Notes under the pieces: model-generated | Seen by the model: the letters and a program-made list of their open reading frames with translations, nothing else | Told to the model about the DNA's origin: nothing | Database searches by the model: none | Assembly: GCA_963931635.1 (NCBI GenBank) | Contig: OZ007034.1 | Span: forward strand, 2,666,001 to 2,730,000 | Direction of reading: 5' to 3' | Origin: Caccoplasma sp905210875 | GTDB lineage: Bacteria > Bacteroidota > Bacteroidia > Bacteroidales > UBA11471 | DNA length: 64,000 bases | Made by a program: the position numbers and the translations under genes | Shown: piece after piece, positions 27,682 through 35,828 of the stretch | How positions within the stretch are numbered: position 1 is the first letter of the stretch | How the letters are laid out: each line of letters opens with the position of its first letter

Positions 27682-27773
27682 GATGCAAATATAGGGCATT
27701 TTATGTTATACAACATAATTTTCAAACATAAAAATGCAGCATATTCACATCATTTAACATTTAAGTATTGACG

Positions 27774-28031
27774 TTACTTGTATCCATCATATTCTTCCTT
27801 ATTGGGAAAGATACTGTCCCAAATCGTATCTTCACGAGCCATATACTCTTGATAAAATTGCACAAAAGCTTTTTTCTCGTGATATCCCTTGGAGACACAC
27901 CATTCACTGAAATTATCTTTTAACTCTTCATCGTCATCTAGCAGAGCGTTGAATTGAGCTGCAGCTTCTTCCATTCCGGGATATTTCTTTATGATATCCA
28001 CCAGCATTTCTTCTAGGTCAAAATAGTCCAT
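27774..28031 (-). CDS. Small acidic hypothetical protein
   Basis: An 85-residue cytoplasmic protein, strongly acidic, beginning MDYFDLEEMLVDIIKKYP and ending with SIFPNKEEYDGYK. It has no signal peptide, membrane helix or cysteine cluster. I recall similar short proteins as conserved hypotheticals in Bacteroidales, without a known role. The ATG at 28031 is used; the two codons before it have only a TTG start. A TATATTTG element at 28112-28119 could drive it. Confidence 0.65.
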   Translation of the reverse strand: MDYFDLEEMLVDIIKKYPGMEEAAAQFNALLDDDEELKDNFSEWCVSKGYHEKKAFVQFYQEYMAREDTIWDSIFPNKEEYDGYK

Positions 28032-28111
28032 ACGCAAAAGTTGAGATTTATTGAAATCATGTAAAGAAACACTTTTTGCCGTACTTTGTTCAATATTTCA
28101 AATATGGGCTT

Positions 28112-28119
28112 CAAATATA
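28112..28119 (-). promoter_or_regulatory. Possible -7 element for the small acidic protein gene
   Basis: The minus strand reads TATATTTG, an exact match to TAnnTTTG, about 80 bases before the ATG at 28031. No -33 box is evident. Confidence 0.3.
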
Positions 28120-28223
28120 ACAAAAAACCTAGATAATGCGATATTCATTTTTCAAAAAAAACACATCAATTGCTAAATATTTTGCAATATGACTTGTATA
28201 CACGCCTATGAATAAAACATTCG

Positions 28224-29231
28224 TCAGAAGCGAACCATCAGTTCGACTACAATCTTGTCTTTTTCCGAGACAGCAACCACAGCGTCTTCGGCATAAAAAT
28301 AGTTCTCATAATTGATACGCAAATCGGCCACAAAGGGTTTGGCCAGACTCAACGTCGCACCTACAGTAAGACGTTTGCGAGCCGCGTCATTGACAATCAG
28401 CAGGCCGTTTTCACCGGCCTCGCCATTACTGTGATCGCTCATACAGTCAAAGCGTCCCAGAAAAGAAATTTTCTGAAAGACCTTGGGCAGAGGCTGGTCG
28501 TAGCACACAAAGCCATCGAAAGCATTGACCGGCCTGAAAGCCCCCTGCGCATAATGTTTGCGCAGGAACTCTGCCTCAACATGCCAACGGCCGGCATGGT
28601 AATAGGCCCCAATGTCGTACATCTGTATCGAGATGTTCTCGGGCGAAATTTTCTGTACACTTCCTTCAAGACAAAAACCTTTGGGGAGTTGCAACTGTGC
28701 CTTAGCCGAATAATTAATGCGATTGGTCCAGAAGTCTTTCTGGTTGGTCAATCCCGAGCCATTGAAGATTCCGGCTTCGAGACGAACGGGTATGCCTATC
28801 TCCCAGGTATAGGCCAAGGTGGCTCCCACATCGCGCACGTTACCTACCTGCTTGGCAATAAAGGAGCGGTTGGCAAAATATTGCTGGTGGGGCGAACGAT
28901 GAGCGTCGATGGTAAAGGGTACACGCATCTGACCGATGGTTATATCAAAGGTCTTCAAGGGTGTGATGCGGGCATAGGCGTCGAGCATCTTTATCGAACC
29001 CTCGTCGGAAAGGTCTATCTCGGCCTTGTACGAGACAATCGGCGCCACCTTTCCCGAAAGACTGAAACGGGCATTCCGCACTTGGAAACGGCCTTTGTTG
29101 TCTTCAAACTGATACTCATATTTTCCACGTATCGTACCGTGTATCTCGGGTATATAATCGCTTTTCTTTTGAGCGTACAAGTCCCCTGCAAGCCCCAAAA
29201 GGAGGCTTGCCCCAATGATTAAATTCTTCAT
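28224..29231 (-). CDS. Phosphate-selective porin (OprO/OprP family)
   Basis: A 335-residue outer-membrane protein with a signal peptide (cleavage near LYAQ-K) and repeated amphipathic strands. The segments IRGKYEYQFEDNKGRFQVR and SYKAEIDLSDEGSIKMLDAY resemble the Porin_O_P family. It ends in a terminal strand (KIVVELMVRF) with C-terminal Phe, the BamA recognition signal. It lies 23 bases downstream of the phosphate permease on the same strand, so the pair probably takes up phosphate across both membranes. Confidence 0.88.
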   Translation of the reverse strand: MKNLIIGASLLLGLAGDLYAQKKSDYIPEIHGTIRGKYEYQFEDNKGRFQVRNARFSLSGKVAPIVSYKAEIDLSDEGSIKMLDAYARITPLKTFDITIGQMRVPFTIDAHRSPHQQYFANRSFIAKQVGNVRDVGATLAYTWEIGIPVRLEAGIFNGSGLTNQKDFWTNRINYSAKAQLQLPKGFCLEGSVQKISPENISIQMYDIGAYYHAGRWHVEAEFLRKHYAQGAFRPVNAFDGFVCYDQPLPKVFQKISFLGRFDCMSDHSNGEAGENGLLIVNDAARKRLTVGATLSLAKPFVADLRINYENYFYAEDAVVAVSEKDKIVVELMVRF

Positions 29232-29254
29232 AGTCGATGTCTACTTCGGAAGGG

Positions 29255-31501
29255 CTATGCTTGATTTAATTTCCGGTCGGCACGAAGCATATGTCTCAAC
29301 AGAGAGACAGCTTCCTGAGACTCTTGCAACATATTGAGGTAGACATAGAGAACACTGATATACTCACTGCGCTCCTCGTTCTGAATCTCCTCTACGAGGT
29401 TCTTGCGTTTGCGGGAAATGAGGTCTTTCATTTTCTCACAGTCGGCTCGCAGTTCGATGGTCTCTTCGTAACGGCCATTGCGCAGAATCGTAAGGGCCTG
29501 TTCAAAAAGCAGCATCACACCATTTCTCACCGGGAGGAATTCATCGACAAATTTCTGAGGCAGCGGAGTAAAGTTGTTGTCGACATGTTCGAGGCAAGGC
29601 TCGCAAATACGACGCATACAGTACATAATCTGTTCACAGCTGTTGCATCCCAGATGGAACCAGGTATTCATTTCAATAGCCACCTCTTTGGGTACCCGAT
29701 GCATTCCAAGAGTCTCTTTACGACGTACATTTTTCAACACGCTTTTTTCTTGGCGCAATAAGGCATCAGCTTTTCGCAGGGAACGCAGTTCTTCATACAT
29801 GAATCCATCGGTTATGGAATTGTAAGCCTGCATCATATCACCAATAAAGATACAACGGTTCTCGACAATATGCTGATGGAGCAACTTCCAAGCCTCGGCT
29901 TTATCTTTGGTAGCCAACATTTCACTGAATGTCGTATCTTTCTTCTCCGTCTTCGATTTTTTGCGATAGACGATATTGCTACGAATAAGAATACCGATAC
30001 CAAGAGCCACAATTGCGATAGAAGCCCACACACCACCAAAATACATGATAATGGCAATGATAAAAGCTATCAAGAAAGCCGCACCGGCTGTAATGAACCA
30101 TCCACCTATGACCGAAAGCACTCCAGTAATACGGAAAACAGCACTTTCTCTACCCCAAGCACGGTCGGCCAACGACGATCCCATCGCCACCATAAAGGTT
30201 ACGTAGGTAGTAGAAAGAGGCAATTTAAGAGAGGTTCCCAATGCAATGAGGAGACCGGCCAATACCAAATTGACAGCAGCTCTTACCATATCAAAGGCCG
30301 CCCCGTTTTCTATCTGCGCCTCATCTTGATTGAATCGGCTGTTTATCCAATGACGCACCCGTTCAGGGGTAACATCGACCACCCATGCACTTACCGAGGT
30401 AAACCAACGAACCAAGCTACGGGCTACTCGCGAAGAACCGAATACCTCATCGCCGGTATCCTGGCGAGAAAGATCGACCGAGGTCTTCACCACATTGTGT
30501 GCCTTCTTGGAGGTTGCCAGCGAGAAGACCATTACGGCACCGGCTGCTACTAGGAATATCAGAGGGGTTTTGGCCGGACCATTCAAAGAGCCCATAAGGA
30601 ATCCCATGGGGTCACCGGCGCCATTGGCCATATAATCCTGATACGAAGAGAATCCGGCCAAAGGTACTCCGATGAAGTTTACCAAATCGTTTCCGGCAAA
30701 TGCCATGGCCAAAGAAAAGGTTCCGATGAGAACAACAACCTTAAAGATGTTTACCTTACACCAATACAATATTTGCATCAGAACGGTAAAAAATACAAAA
30801 CAGCCTGTCATGATAAGAGCCGTATGCTCATGTACCCACAATTTGTTTTCGGAAGTCATGAAAGAGAGGTCCTTCACACCTTTGATGAGCATAAAATAGA
30901 TGATAGCCGTCACAGCCAAACCGCCGAATAATCCGGCTTTCCAGCGCATCTTACATTGATAGTTAAAAGTAAAAATGATACGTGCCAGATATTGCACCAG
31001 CGCTCCAAAGAAAAACGCAATAGCAACAGAGAGGAAAATTCCCAATATCACCGACAGGGCTTTCTCGGTATTAAGTAAGTCGGCAAAGGTAAGTCCCGTC
31101 GTATCGGATGCCAGTTTTATCATTGCCACAGCAAACGAGGCCCCCAATAGTTCAAACACCATCGATACCGTAGTTGAGGTAGGCATACCTAGTGAATTGA
31201 AGATATCGAGCAAGACAATGTCGGTAACCATCACCGCCAGAAAAATATACATCAACTCGTAAAAATAAAATTGCTCGGGACGGAATATTCCGTGCCGAGC
31301 TATATCCATCATGCCGTTGCTTAACGAAGCTCCGCAGAAAACACCGATAGCGGCAATAATAATTATAGTCCTAAACTTGGCGGCTTTCGCTCCGATTGCT
31401 GAGTTAAGGAAGTTTACGGCATCGTTACTTACACCGACCCATAAATCGAAAATCGCCAACACAAATAAAAAGATTACGAATCCTAAAAATATTGTATCCA
31501 T
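29255..31501 (-). CDS. PiT-family inorganic phosphate permease with C-terminal PhoU-like region
   Basis: A 748-residue protein. The first about 510 residues form the membrane transporter with the duplicated PiT signatures GVSNDAVNFLNSAIGAKAA and AFAGNDLVNFIGVPLAGF. The last about 220 residues are a soluble helical region containing LGCNSCEQIMYCM and long charged helices, like PhoU/DUF47 proteins that usually are separate subunits. The ATG at 31501 (MDTIFLGF) matches homologues; the in-frame extension to 31519 runs into a candidate -7 element. It probably imports phosphate, with the fused tail acting in regulation. Confidence 0.9.
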   Translation of the reverse strand: MDTIFLGFVIFLFVLAIFDLWVGVSNDAVNFLNSAIGAKAAKFRTIIIIAAIGVFCGASLSNGMMDIARHGIFRPEQFYFYELMYIFLAVMVTDIVLLDIFNSLGMPTSTTVSMVFELLGASFAVAMIKLASDTTGLTFADLLNTEKALSVILGIFLSVAIAFFFGALVQYLARIIFTFNYQCKMRWKAGLFGGLAVTAIIYFMLIKGVKDLSFMTSENKLWVHEHTALIMTGCFVFFTVLMQILYWCKVNIFKVVVLIGTFSLAMAFAGNDLVNFIGVPLAGFSSYQDYMANGAGDPMGFLMGSLNGPAKTPLIFLVAAGAVMVFSLATSKKAHNVVKTSVDLSRQDTGDEVFGSSRVARSLVRWFTSVSAWVVDVTPERVRHWINSRFNQDEAQIENGAAFDMVRAAVNLVLAGLLIALGTSLKLPLSTTYVTFMVAMGSSLADRAWGRESAVFRITGVLSVIGGWFITAGAAFLIAFIIAIIMYFGGVWASIAIVALGIGILIRSNIVYRKKSKTEKKDTTFSEMLATKDKAEAWKLLHQHIVENRCIFIGDMMQAYNSITDGFMYEELRSLRKADALLRQEKSVLKNVRRKETLGMHRVPKEVAIEMNTWFHLGCNSCEQIMYCMRRICEPCLEHVDNNFTPLPQKFVDEFLPVRNGVMLLFEQALTILRNGRYEETIELRADCEKMKDLISRKRKNLVEEIQNEERSEYISVLYVYLNMLQESQEAVSLLRHMLRADRKLNQA

Positions 31502-31518
31502 ACTTCTAAATTTGGCCA

Positions 31519-31526
31519 CAAAGATA
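31519..31526 (-). promoter_or_regulatory. Possible -7 element for the phosphate permease operon
   Basis: The minus strand reads TATCTTTG just upstream of the ATG at 31501. The leader would be only about 11 bases and no -33 box is found at the right spacing, so this is tentative. Confidence 0.3.
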
Positions 31527-31813
31527 AACGCATTATATGAGGAAAATATAACAAACGAGTTACATTTCTATTACAAAAATAGCGATAAAAAATTAAAACG
31601 AGGAATCATCGTCCATATTTATTCGCCTCAAAAAGTAGCAACAGAGACTGTTATACTTCCGCAGCATAGAGTTATAGAGATAGCACACGACGTTCTTCAA
31701 CATACTTAATTGGAGAAATTACCGTCATCTATCGACTTTGCTCTTATTATTCTTTAATTTCAGAATACAGAATCCGGTTCGGCAAAACCAAATACAGAAA
31801 TCTTCGTTTTCCT
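31527..31813. other. Intergenic region between divergent genes
   Basis: About 290 bases of A+T-rich sequence separate the phosphate permease from the DUF2148 gene. I see no convincing gene, repeat or hairpin in it. Possible Pho-type operators cannot be recognised by eye. Confidence 0.4.
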
Positions 31814-31845
31814 TTTGTCTCTGCGCTCGCCTTTCACTATATTTG
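31814..31845 (+). promoter_or_regulatory. Consensus promoter for the DUF2148–agmatine operon
   Basis: TTTG at 31814-31817, a 20-base spacer and TATATTTG at 31838-31845 match the Bacteroidota consensus exactly, 25 bases before the ATG at 31870. Confidence 0.72.
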
Positions 31846-31869
31846 CATCGCAATTAATATATATAGGTT

Positions 31870-32406
31870 ATGATTATCAACGAAAGAGAGGCCCGCAAAG
31901 AGTTTATGCTCTATGCCGCCAAGGAGATGATGCTGGCCGCCCGCACCGCTCCCAAAGGGAAAGGGGTAGACATCATCGAAATTGCCACACTCACCGACGA
32001 AGATATTGATGCCGTGTCGGCAGAGATGCTACGACTGGCCGAAGAAACCGGCATGAAGTTTCTCATCAGAGACAGTGAAAACATTCAGTTGGCCGATGCC
32101 ATGATTGTCATTGGAACACGTCAAGCGCCACAAGGTCTCAATTGTGCCTATTGCGGCTTTGCCACTTGTGCAGAGAAGCCATTGTCGACGCCATGTGCCA
32201 TTAACTCCATCGACGTAGGAATCGCCATAGGTTCGGCTTGTGCCAAGGCTGCCGATTTGAGAGTAGATTGCAGAGTCATGTTCTCAGCTGGATGGGCTGT
32301 TGAGAAATTGGGTCTGCTGAAAGATTGCCGGCAATGCATAGCCATCCCTATCAGCGCCTCTTCCAAAAATCCGTTCTTTGACCGCAAACCCAAAGAAAAC
32401 AAGTGA
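31870..32406 (+). CDS. DUF2148 (ferredoxin-like) domain protein
   Basis: A 178-residue cytoplasmic protein of the DUF2148 family. It carries a cysteine-rich stretch with LNCAYCGFATC, then CAINS, and later SACAKAADLRVDCR and DCRQC, enough to bind an iron-sulfur cluster. The role in cells is not known; redox or electron transfer is possible. Its TGA overlaps the GTG start of agmatine deiminase by four bases, so the two are translationally coupled, which ties it to polyamine metabolism by context only. Confidence 0.85.
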   Translation: MIINEREARKEFMLYAAKEMMLAARTAPKGKGVDIIEIATLTDEDIDAVSAEMLRLAEETGMKFLIRDSENIQLADAMIVIGTRQAPQGLNCAYCGFATCAEKPLSTPCAINSIDVGIAIGSACAKAADLRVDCRVMFSAGWAVEKLGLLKDCRQCIAIPISASSKNPFFDRKPKENK

Positions 32407-33443
32407 AACACGCCGACTATATCCTGCCTGCCGAATGGTATCCGCAATCGGGCATACAACTCACTTGGCCTCACCCCGATACCGACTGGCGAGAAATGCT
32501 CGATGAGGTAGAAGAGTGCTTTACCGACATCGCCCGAGAGATTTCGAAAAGAGAACCGCTGCTCATTGTCGCACCCGATACCGAAAAGGTGCGCCGTCGT
32601 ATCGAAGGGAAAACGACAACCGCAAACATCGGCTACCTTTCCTGCCCCACCAACGACACGTGGGCCAGAGATCACGGAGGCATTACTCTCATAAATGAAG
32701 AGAACGGTCGGGCCCGCATTCTCGACTTTGCATTTAACGGCTGGGGGCTGAAATTCGCAGCGAATCATGACAACCTGATAACAAGACATATCTATCAAGA
32801 GGGTCTGTTCAATGGGGAATATGTCAACCGATTGAATTTTGTGCTTGAAGGAGGCTCCATCGAATCGGACGGAAAAGGCACGCTCCTCACCACCTCGGAA
32901 TGCCTGCTCTCTCCCAACCGGAACGGAGAATGGGACCGGAAACAAATCGAGGCTTATCTGAAAGAAAACTTCTCTGTCCGACAGGTCTTGTGGCTCGACC
33001 ACGGATTTTTGGCCGGCGACGATACCGACAGTCACATCGACACACTGGCCCGGCTCTGCCCCGACGATACTATCGTATACGTACACTGCAACGACACCGA
33101 CGACCTGCACTACGCAGCCCTCTCGGCCATGGAAGAGGAACTACGCTCGTTCCGCACGCTCGGCGGAAAGCCATTCCGACTGCTGCCACTGCCTATGGCC
33201 GCACCCATCGTTTGCGACGGAGAACGGCTACCGGCCACCTATGCCAACTTCCTCATTCTCAACAAAGCCGTGCTATACCCGACTTATGCCCAACCCGACA
33301 ACGATGCCGCCGCGGCACAAGTGCTGCAACTGGCATTCCCCGACCGCGACATCGTAGGCATAGACTGCCGTGCCCTCATCAAGCAACATGGATCGCTGCA
33401 TTGTGTTACCATGCAATATCCGCAAGGTGTTTTAAAAATATGA
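32403..33443 (+). CDS. aguA: Agmatine deiminase
   Basis: A 346-residue guanidino-group-modifying enzyme that hydrolyses agmatine to N-carbamoylputrescine and ammonia. Conserved segments include the N-terminal PAEWYPQSGIQLTWPH, TNDTWARDHGGI, FVLEGGSIESDGKG, HGFLAGDDTDSHIDTLAR with the active-site His, and the C-terminal GSLHCVTMQYPQG with the catalytic Cys. The start is a GTG overlapping the stop of DUF2148, and the TGA overlaps the next gene by ATGA. The pathway partner follows directly. Confidence 0.95.
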   Translation: MKHADYILPAEWYPQSGIQLTWPHPDTDWREMLDEVEECFTDIAREISKREPLLIVAPDTEKVRRRIEGKTTTANIGYLSCPTNDTWARDHGGITLINEENGRARILDFAFNGWGLKFAANHDNLITRHIYQEGLFNGEYVNRLNFVLEGGSIESDGKGTLLTTSECLLSPNRNGEWDRKQIEAYLKENFSVRQVLWLDHGFLAGDDTDSHIDTLARLCPDDTIVYVHCNDTDDLHYAALSAMEEELRSFRTLGGKPFRLLPLPMAAPIVCDGERLPATYANFLILNKAVLYPTYAQPDNDAAAAQVLQLAFPDRDIVGIDCRALIKQHGSLHCVTMQYPQGVLKI

Positions 33444-34342
33444 CATCGTCGAATATGGAAAAGAAAATCTTAGTTGGTCTCATACAACAATCCAACTCTT
33501 CAAACCGTGAAGAGAACATGAGCCGCCTCAAAAGCCGTATCGAAGAGTGCGCCCGCCAAGGAGCCCAACTCGTCGTGCTTCAAGAGTTGCACAACGGCCT
33601 TTACTTCTGTCAGACCGAGAACCCCGACTGCTTCGATGAGGCCGAGCCCATTCCGGGCCCATCGACCCATTTCTACGGAGACATTGCCCGGGATTGCCAC
33701 ATCGTATTGGTTACTTCGCTCTTTGAACGCCGGGCCCCGGGACTATACCACAACACAGCCGTCGTGTTCGACAAAGACGGCTCAATCGCCGGTAAATACC
33801 GCAAAATGCACATTCCCGACGACCCGGCCTATTACGAGAAATTCTACTTCACTCCCGGCGACCTCGGCTTTGAACCCATACAGACTTCTATAGGCCGTCT
33901 CGGCGTATTGGTATGTTGGGACCAATGGTATCCCGAAGCCGCCCGTCTCATGACCCTGCGCGGCGCCGACCTGCTCATCTACCCCACCGCCATCGGTTGG
34001 GAAAGCAGCGACACGCCCGACGAGAAAGAACGGCAACGCAACGCCTGGATACTATCGCAACGGGGACATGCCGTTGCCAACGGTTTACCGGTCGTTTCTG
34101 TAAACCGGGTGGGCCACGAACCCGACCCGAGCGGACAAACCCGCGGCATACAGTTCTGGGGCAGCAGTTTCGTTGCCGGCCCCCAAGGCGAGATACTCTG
34201 GCAGGCTTCCTGCGATGAAGAGTGCGTACACACGGTCGAGATAGATCTTGCACGGTCAGAAACCGTACGACGCTGGTGGCCGTTTCTGCGCGACCGCCGC
34301 ATCGACGCCTACGAGAATCTGACCCGTCGATTTATCGATTAA
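33440..34342 (+). CDS. aguB: N-carbamoylputrescine amidase
   Basis: A 300-residue nitrilase-superfamily amidase that turns N-carbamoylputrescine into putrescine, CO2 and ammonia. The catalytic Glu-Lys-Cys triad is visible in LQELHNGLYF, KYRKMHIPDD and LVCWDQWYPEAAR. The ATG at 33440 overlaps the aguA stop (ATGA); an alternative ATG at 33455 (MEKKILVG) is equally good by sequence. Together with aguA it completes the two-step agmatine-to-putrescine route. No arginine decarboxylase gene is in the window. Confidence 0.95.
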   Translation: MTSSNMEKKILVGLIQQSNSSNREENMSRLKSRIEECARQGAQLVVLQELHNGLYFCQTENPDCFDEAEPIPGPSTHFYGDIARDCHIVLVTSLFERRAPGLYHNTAVVFDKDGSIAGKYRKMHIPDDPAYYEKFYFTPGDLGFEPIQTSIGRLGVLVCWDQWYPEAARLMTLRGADLLIYPTAIGWESSDTPDEKERQRNAWILSQRGHAVANGLPVVSVNRVGHEPDPSGQTRGIQFWGSSFVAGPQGEILWQASCDEECVHTVEIDLARSETVRRWWPFLRDRRIDAYENLTRRFID

Positions 34343-34362
34343 ACTTAAAAAAACAATAATAT

Positions 34363-35556
34363 ATGAACAATCTGACTGAAATTGCGCCCTGCATTTACTA
34401 TGTGGGAGCCAACGATCGTAAGACCCACAAATTCGAGGCCCTGTGGCCGCTCCCTTACGGAGTCTCCTACAACTCATACCTCATTGTCGATGAAAAAGTG
34501 GCCCTCATCGACACCATCGAAGCCAGCTGCACCGAAAGCTACCTCGAAAACATCCGGAACATTCTCGGCGAGCGTCCCATCGACTATCTGGTAATCAACC
34601 ACATGGAGCCCGACCACTCGGCCTCCATCGCCGCCGTAAGACGCGCTTACCCCCAAATACAAATCGTGGGAAATGCCAAGACACTCGACATGGTCAAAGG
34701 ATTTTACGGCATCTGCGACAATACCCTCACCATAAAAGAAGGCGAATCGCTCTCGCTGGGTTCAAAAGAATTGATATTCTATATGGTACCCATGGTACAC
34801 TGGCCCGAAACCATGGTATCGTACTGCCCGCAAGAGAAACTGCTCTTCTCGGGCGACGCCTTCGGCTGCTTCGGTGCCCTCGAAGGCGGTGTTGTCGACA
34901 CACACCTCAACTGCGACATATATTGGGACGAGATGGTACGCTACTATGCCAACATCGTGGGCAAATACGGAGCACCTGTGCAGAAGGCTCTCTCGAAACT
35001 CGCCGGTGTCGCCATTGAAACCATCTGCCCTACCCATGGACCTGTGTGGAAAGAACATATAGCCAAGGTCATCGACATCTACGACCATCTGAGCCGCTAC
35101 GAAGCCGAAGAGGGTGTCGTCATTGCCTACGGCTCCATGTACGGCCACACCGCCCAAATGGCCGAAGAGATAGCCCGCGAACTGGCAGCAAACGGCATCA
35201 AAAACATTGCGATGCACGACGTATCGGTATCAGACAAGTCGTATATTCTGCGCGATATTTTCAAATACAAAGCGTTAATCATCGGTAGCCCCACCTACAA
35301 CACACAACTTTTCCCCGATGTCGAACTGCTGGTATCGGCCCTGCGCAACCGCGAAATCAAGTCGCGCATCTTCGGCTGCTTCGGTTCATACAGCTGGGCT
35401 TGCCGCTCTGTAAAAGAACTGACGGCATTTGCCGAACAGATGCATTGGGAAATGCCCGGCTGCCCCGTCGAGATGAAACAAGGAGGTTGCGAAGCTTCCA
35501 TGCAACAATGTCGAGACTTGGCAAAAGCCATAGCACAACGGATAAAAGAAAGCTAA
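34363..35556 (+). CDS. Flavodiiron protein (FprA family)
   Basis: A 397-residue soluble protein with an N-terminal metallo-beta-lactamase-like diiron domain and a C-terminal flavodoxin domain. The diiron ligands lie in NHMEPDHS (residues about 79-86), HWPETM and FSGDAFGCFG. The FMN-binding segment is AYGSMYGHTAQMA near residue 263. Such enzymes reduce O2 to water or NO to N2O with electrons from rubredoxin or another donor; the substrate here is not fixed. It follows aguB by 20 bases and ends before a strong terminator. Confidence 0.92.
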   Translation: MNNLTEIAPCIYYVGANDRKTHKFEALWPLPYGVSYNSYLIVDEKVALIDTIEASCTESYLENIRNILGERPIDYLVINHMEPDHSASIAAVRRAYPQIQIVGNAKTLDMVKGFYGICDNTLTIKEGESLSLGSKELIFYMVPMVHWPETMVSYCPQEKLLFSGDAFGCFGALEGGVVDTHLNCDIYWDEMVRYYANIVGKYGAPVQKALSKLAGVAIETICPTHGPVWKEHIAKVIDIYDHLSRYEAEEGVVIAYGSMYGHTAQMAEEIARELAANGIKNIAMHDVSVSDKSYILRDIFKYKALIIGSPTYNTQLFPDVELLVSALRNREIKSRIFGCFGSYSWACRSVKELTAFAEQMHWEMPGCPVEMKQGGCEASMQQCRDLAKAIAQRIKES

Positions 35557-35566
35557 ACACACTGAT

Positions 35567-35600
35567 AAATAGGGAGTTTTTTAACTCCCTATTTATTTTT
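35567..35600 (+). terminator. Intrinsic terminator of the agmatine–flavodiiron operon
   Basis: AAATAGGGAGTT and AACTCCCTATTT are perfect 12-base arms around a TTTT loop, followed by ATTTTT. It starts 11 bases after the flavodiiron stop. Confidence 0.85.
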
Positions 35601-35828
35601 CATCAATCGCCACACGATTTCCAAACACAGGAAATATCTATCCCCTGCCCCCGAATATTCAAGAACTTATCCGTACATTTGGCAGGATATAGCCCGTGCG
35701 TTTCTTCGTCGGGTATATCAACCGTCCGACCACACCAAAGCCCCCAATGTGGTAACTCAAAAATTACCAACAGCAGATCTTAGCAGCTGCAGTGTGTATC
35801 GCATAAATACCAGTAAACACAAAAAGTC

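Noticed and set aside
27671..27697. Tiny plus-strand frame ATG-AAA-AAC ending in TAG
   Set aside because: It is the reverse of the small RNA promoter and 5' end; too short and unsupported as a leader peptide.
32148..33110. 320-codon frame on the minus strand across DUF2148 and aguA
   Set aside because: Antisense to two motif-confirmed genes.
32900..33439. N-terminal extension of N-carbamoylputrescine amidase
   Set aside because: The upstream in-frame sequence is inside aguA in another frame and is Arg/Pro-rich low-complexity; the overlapping ATG at 33440 is the natural start.
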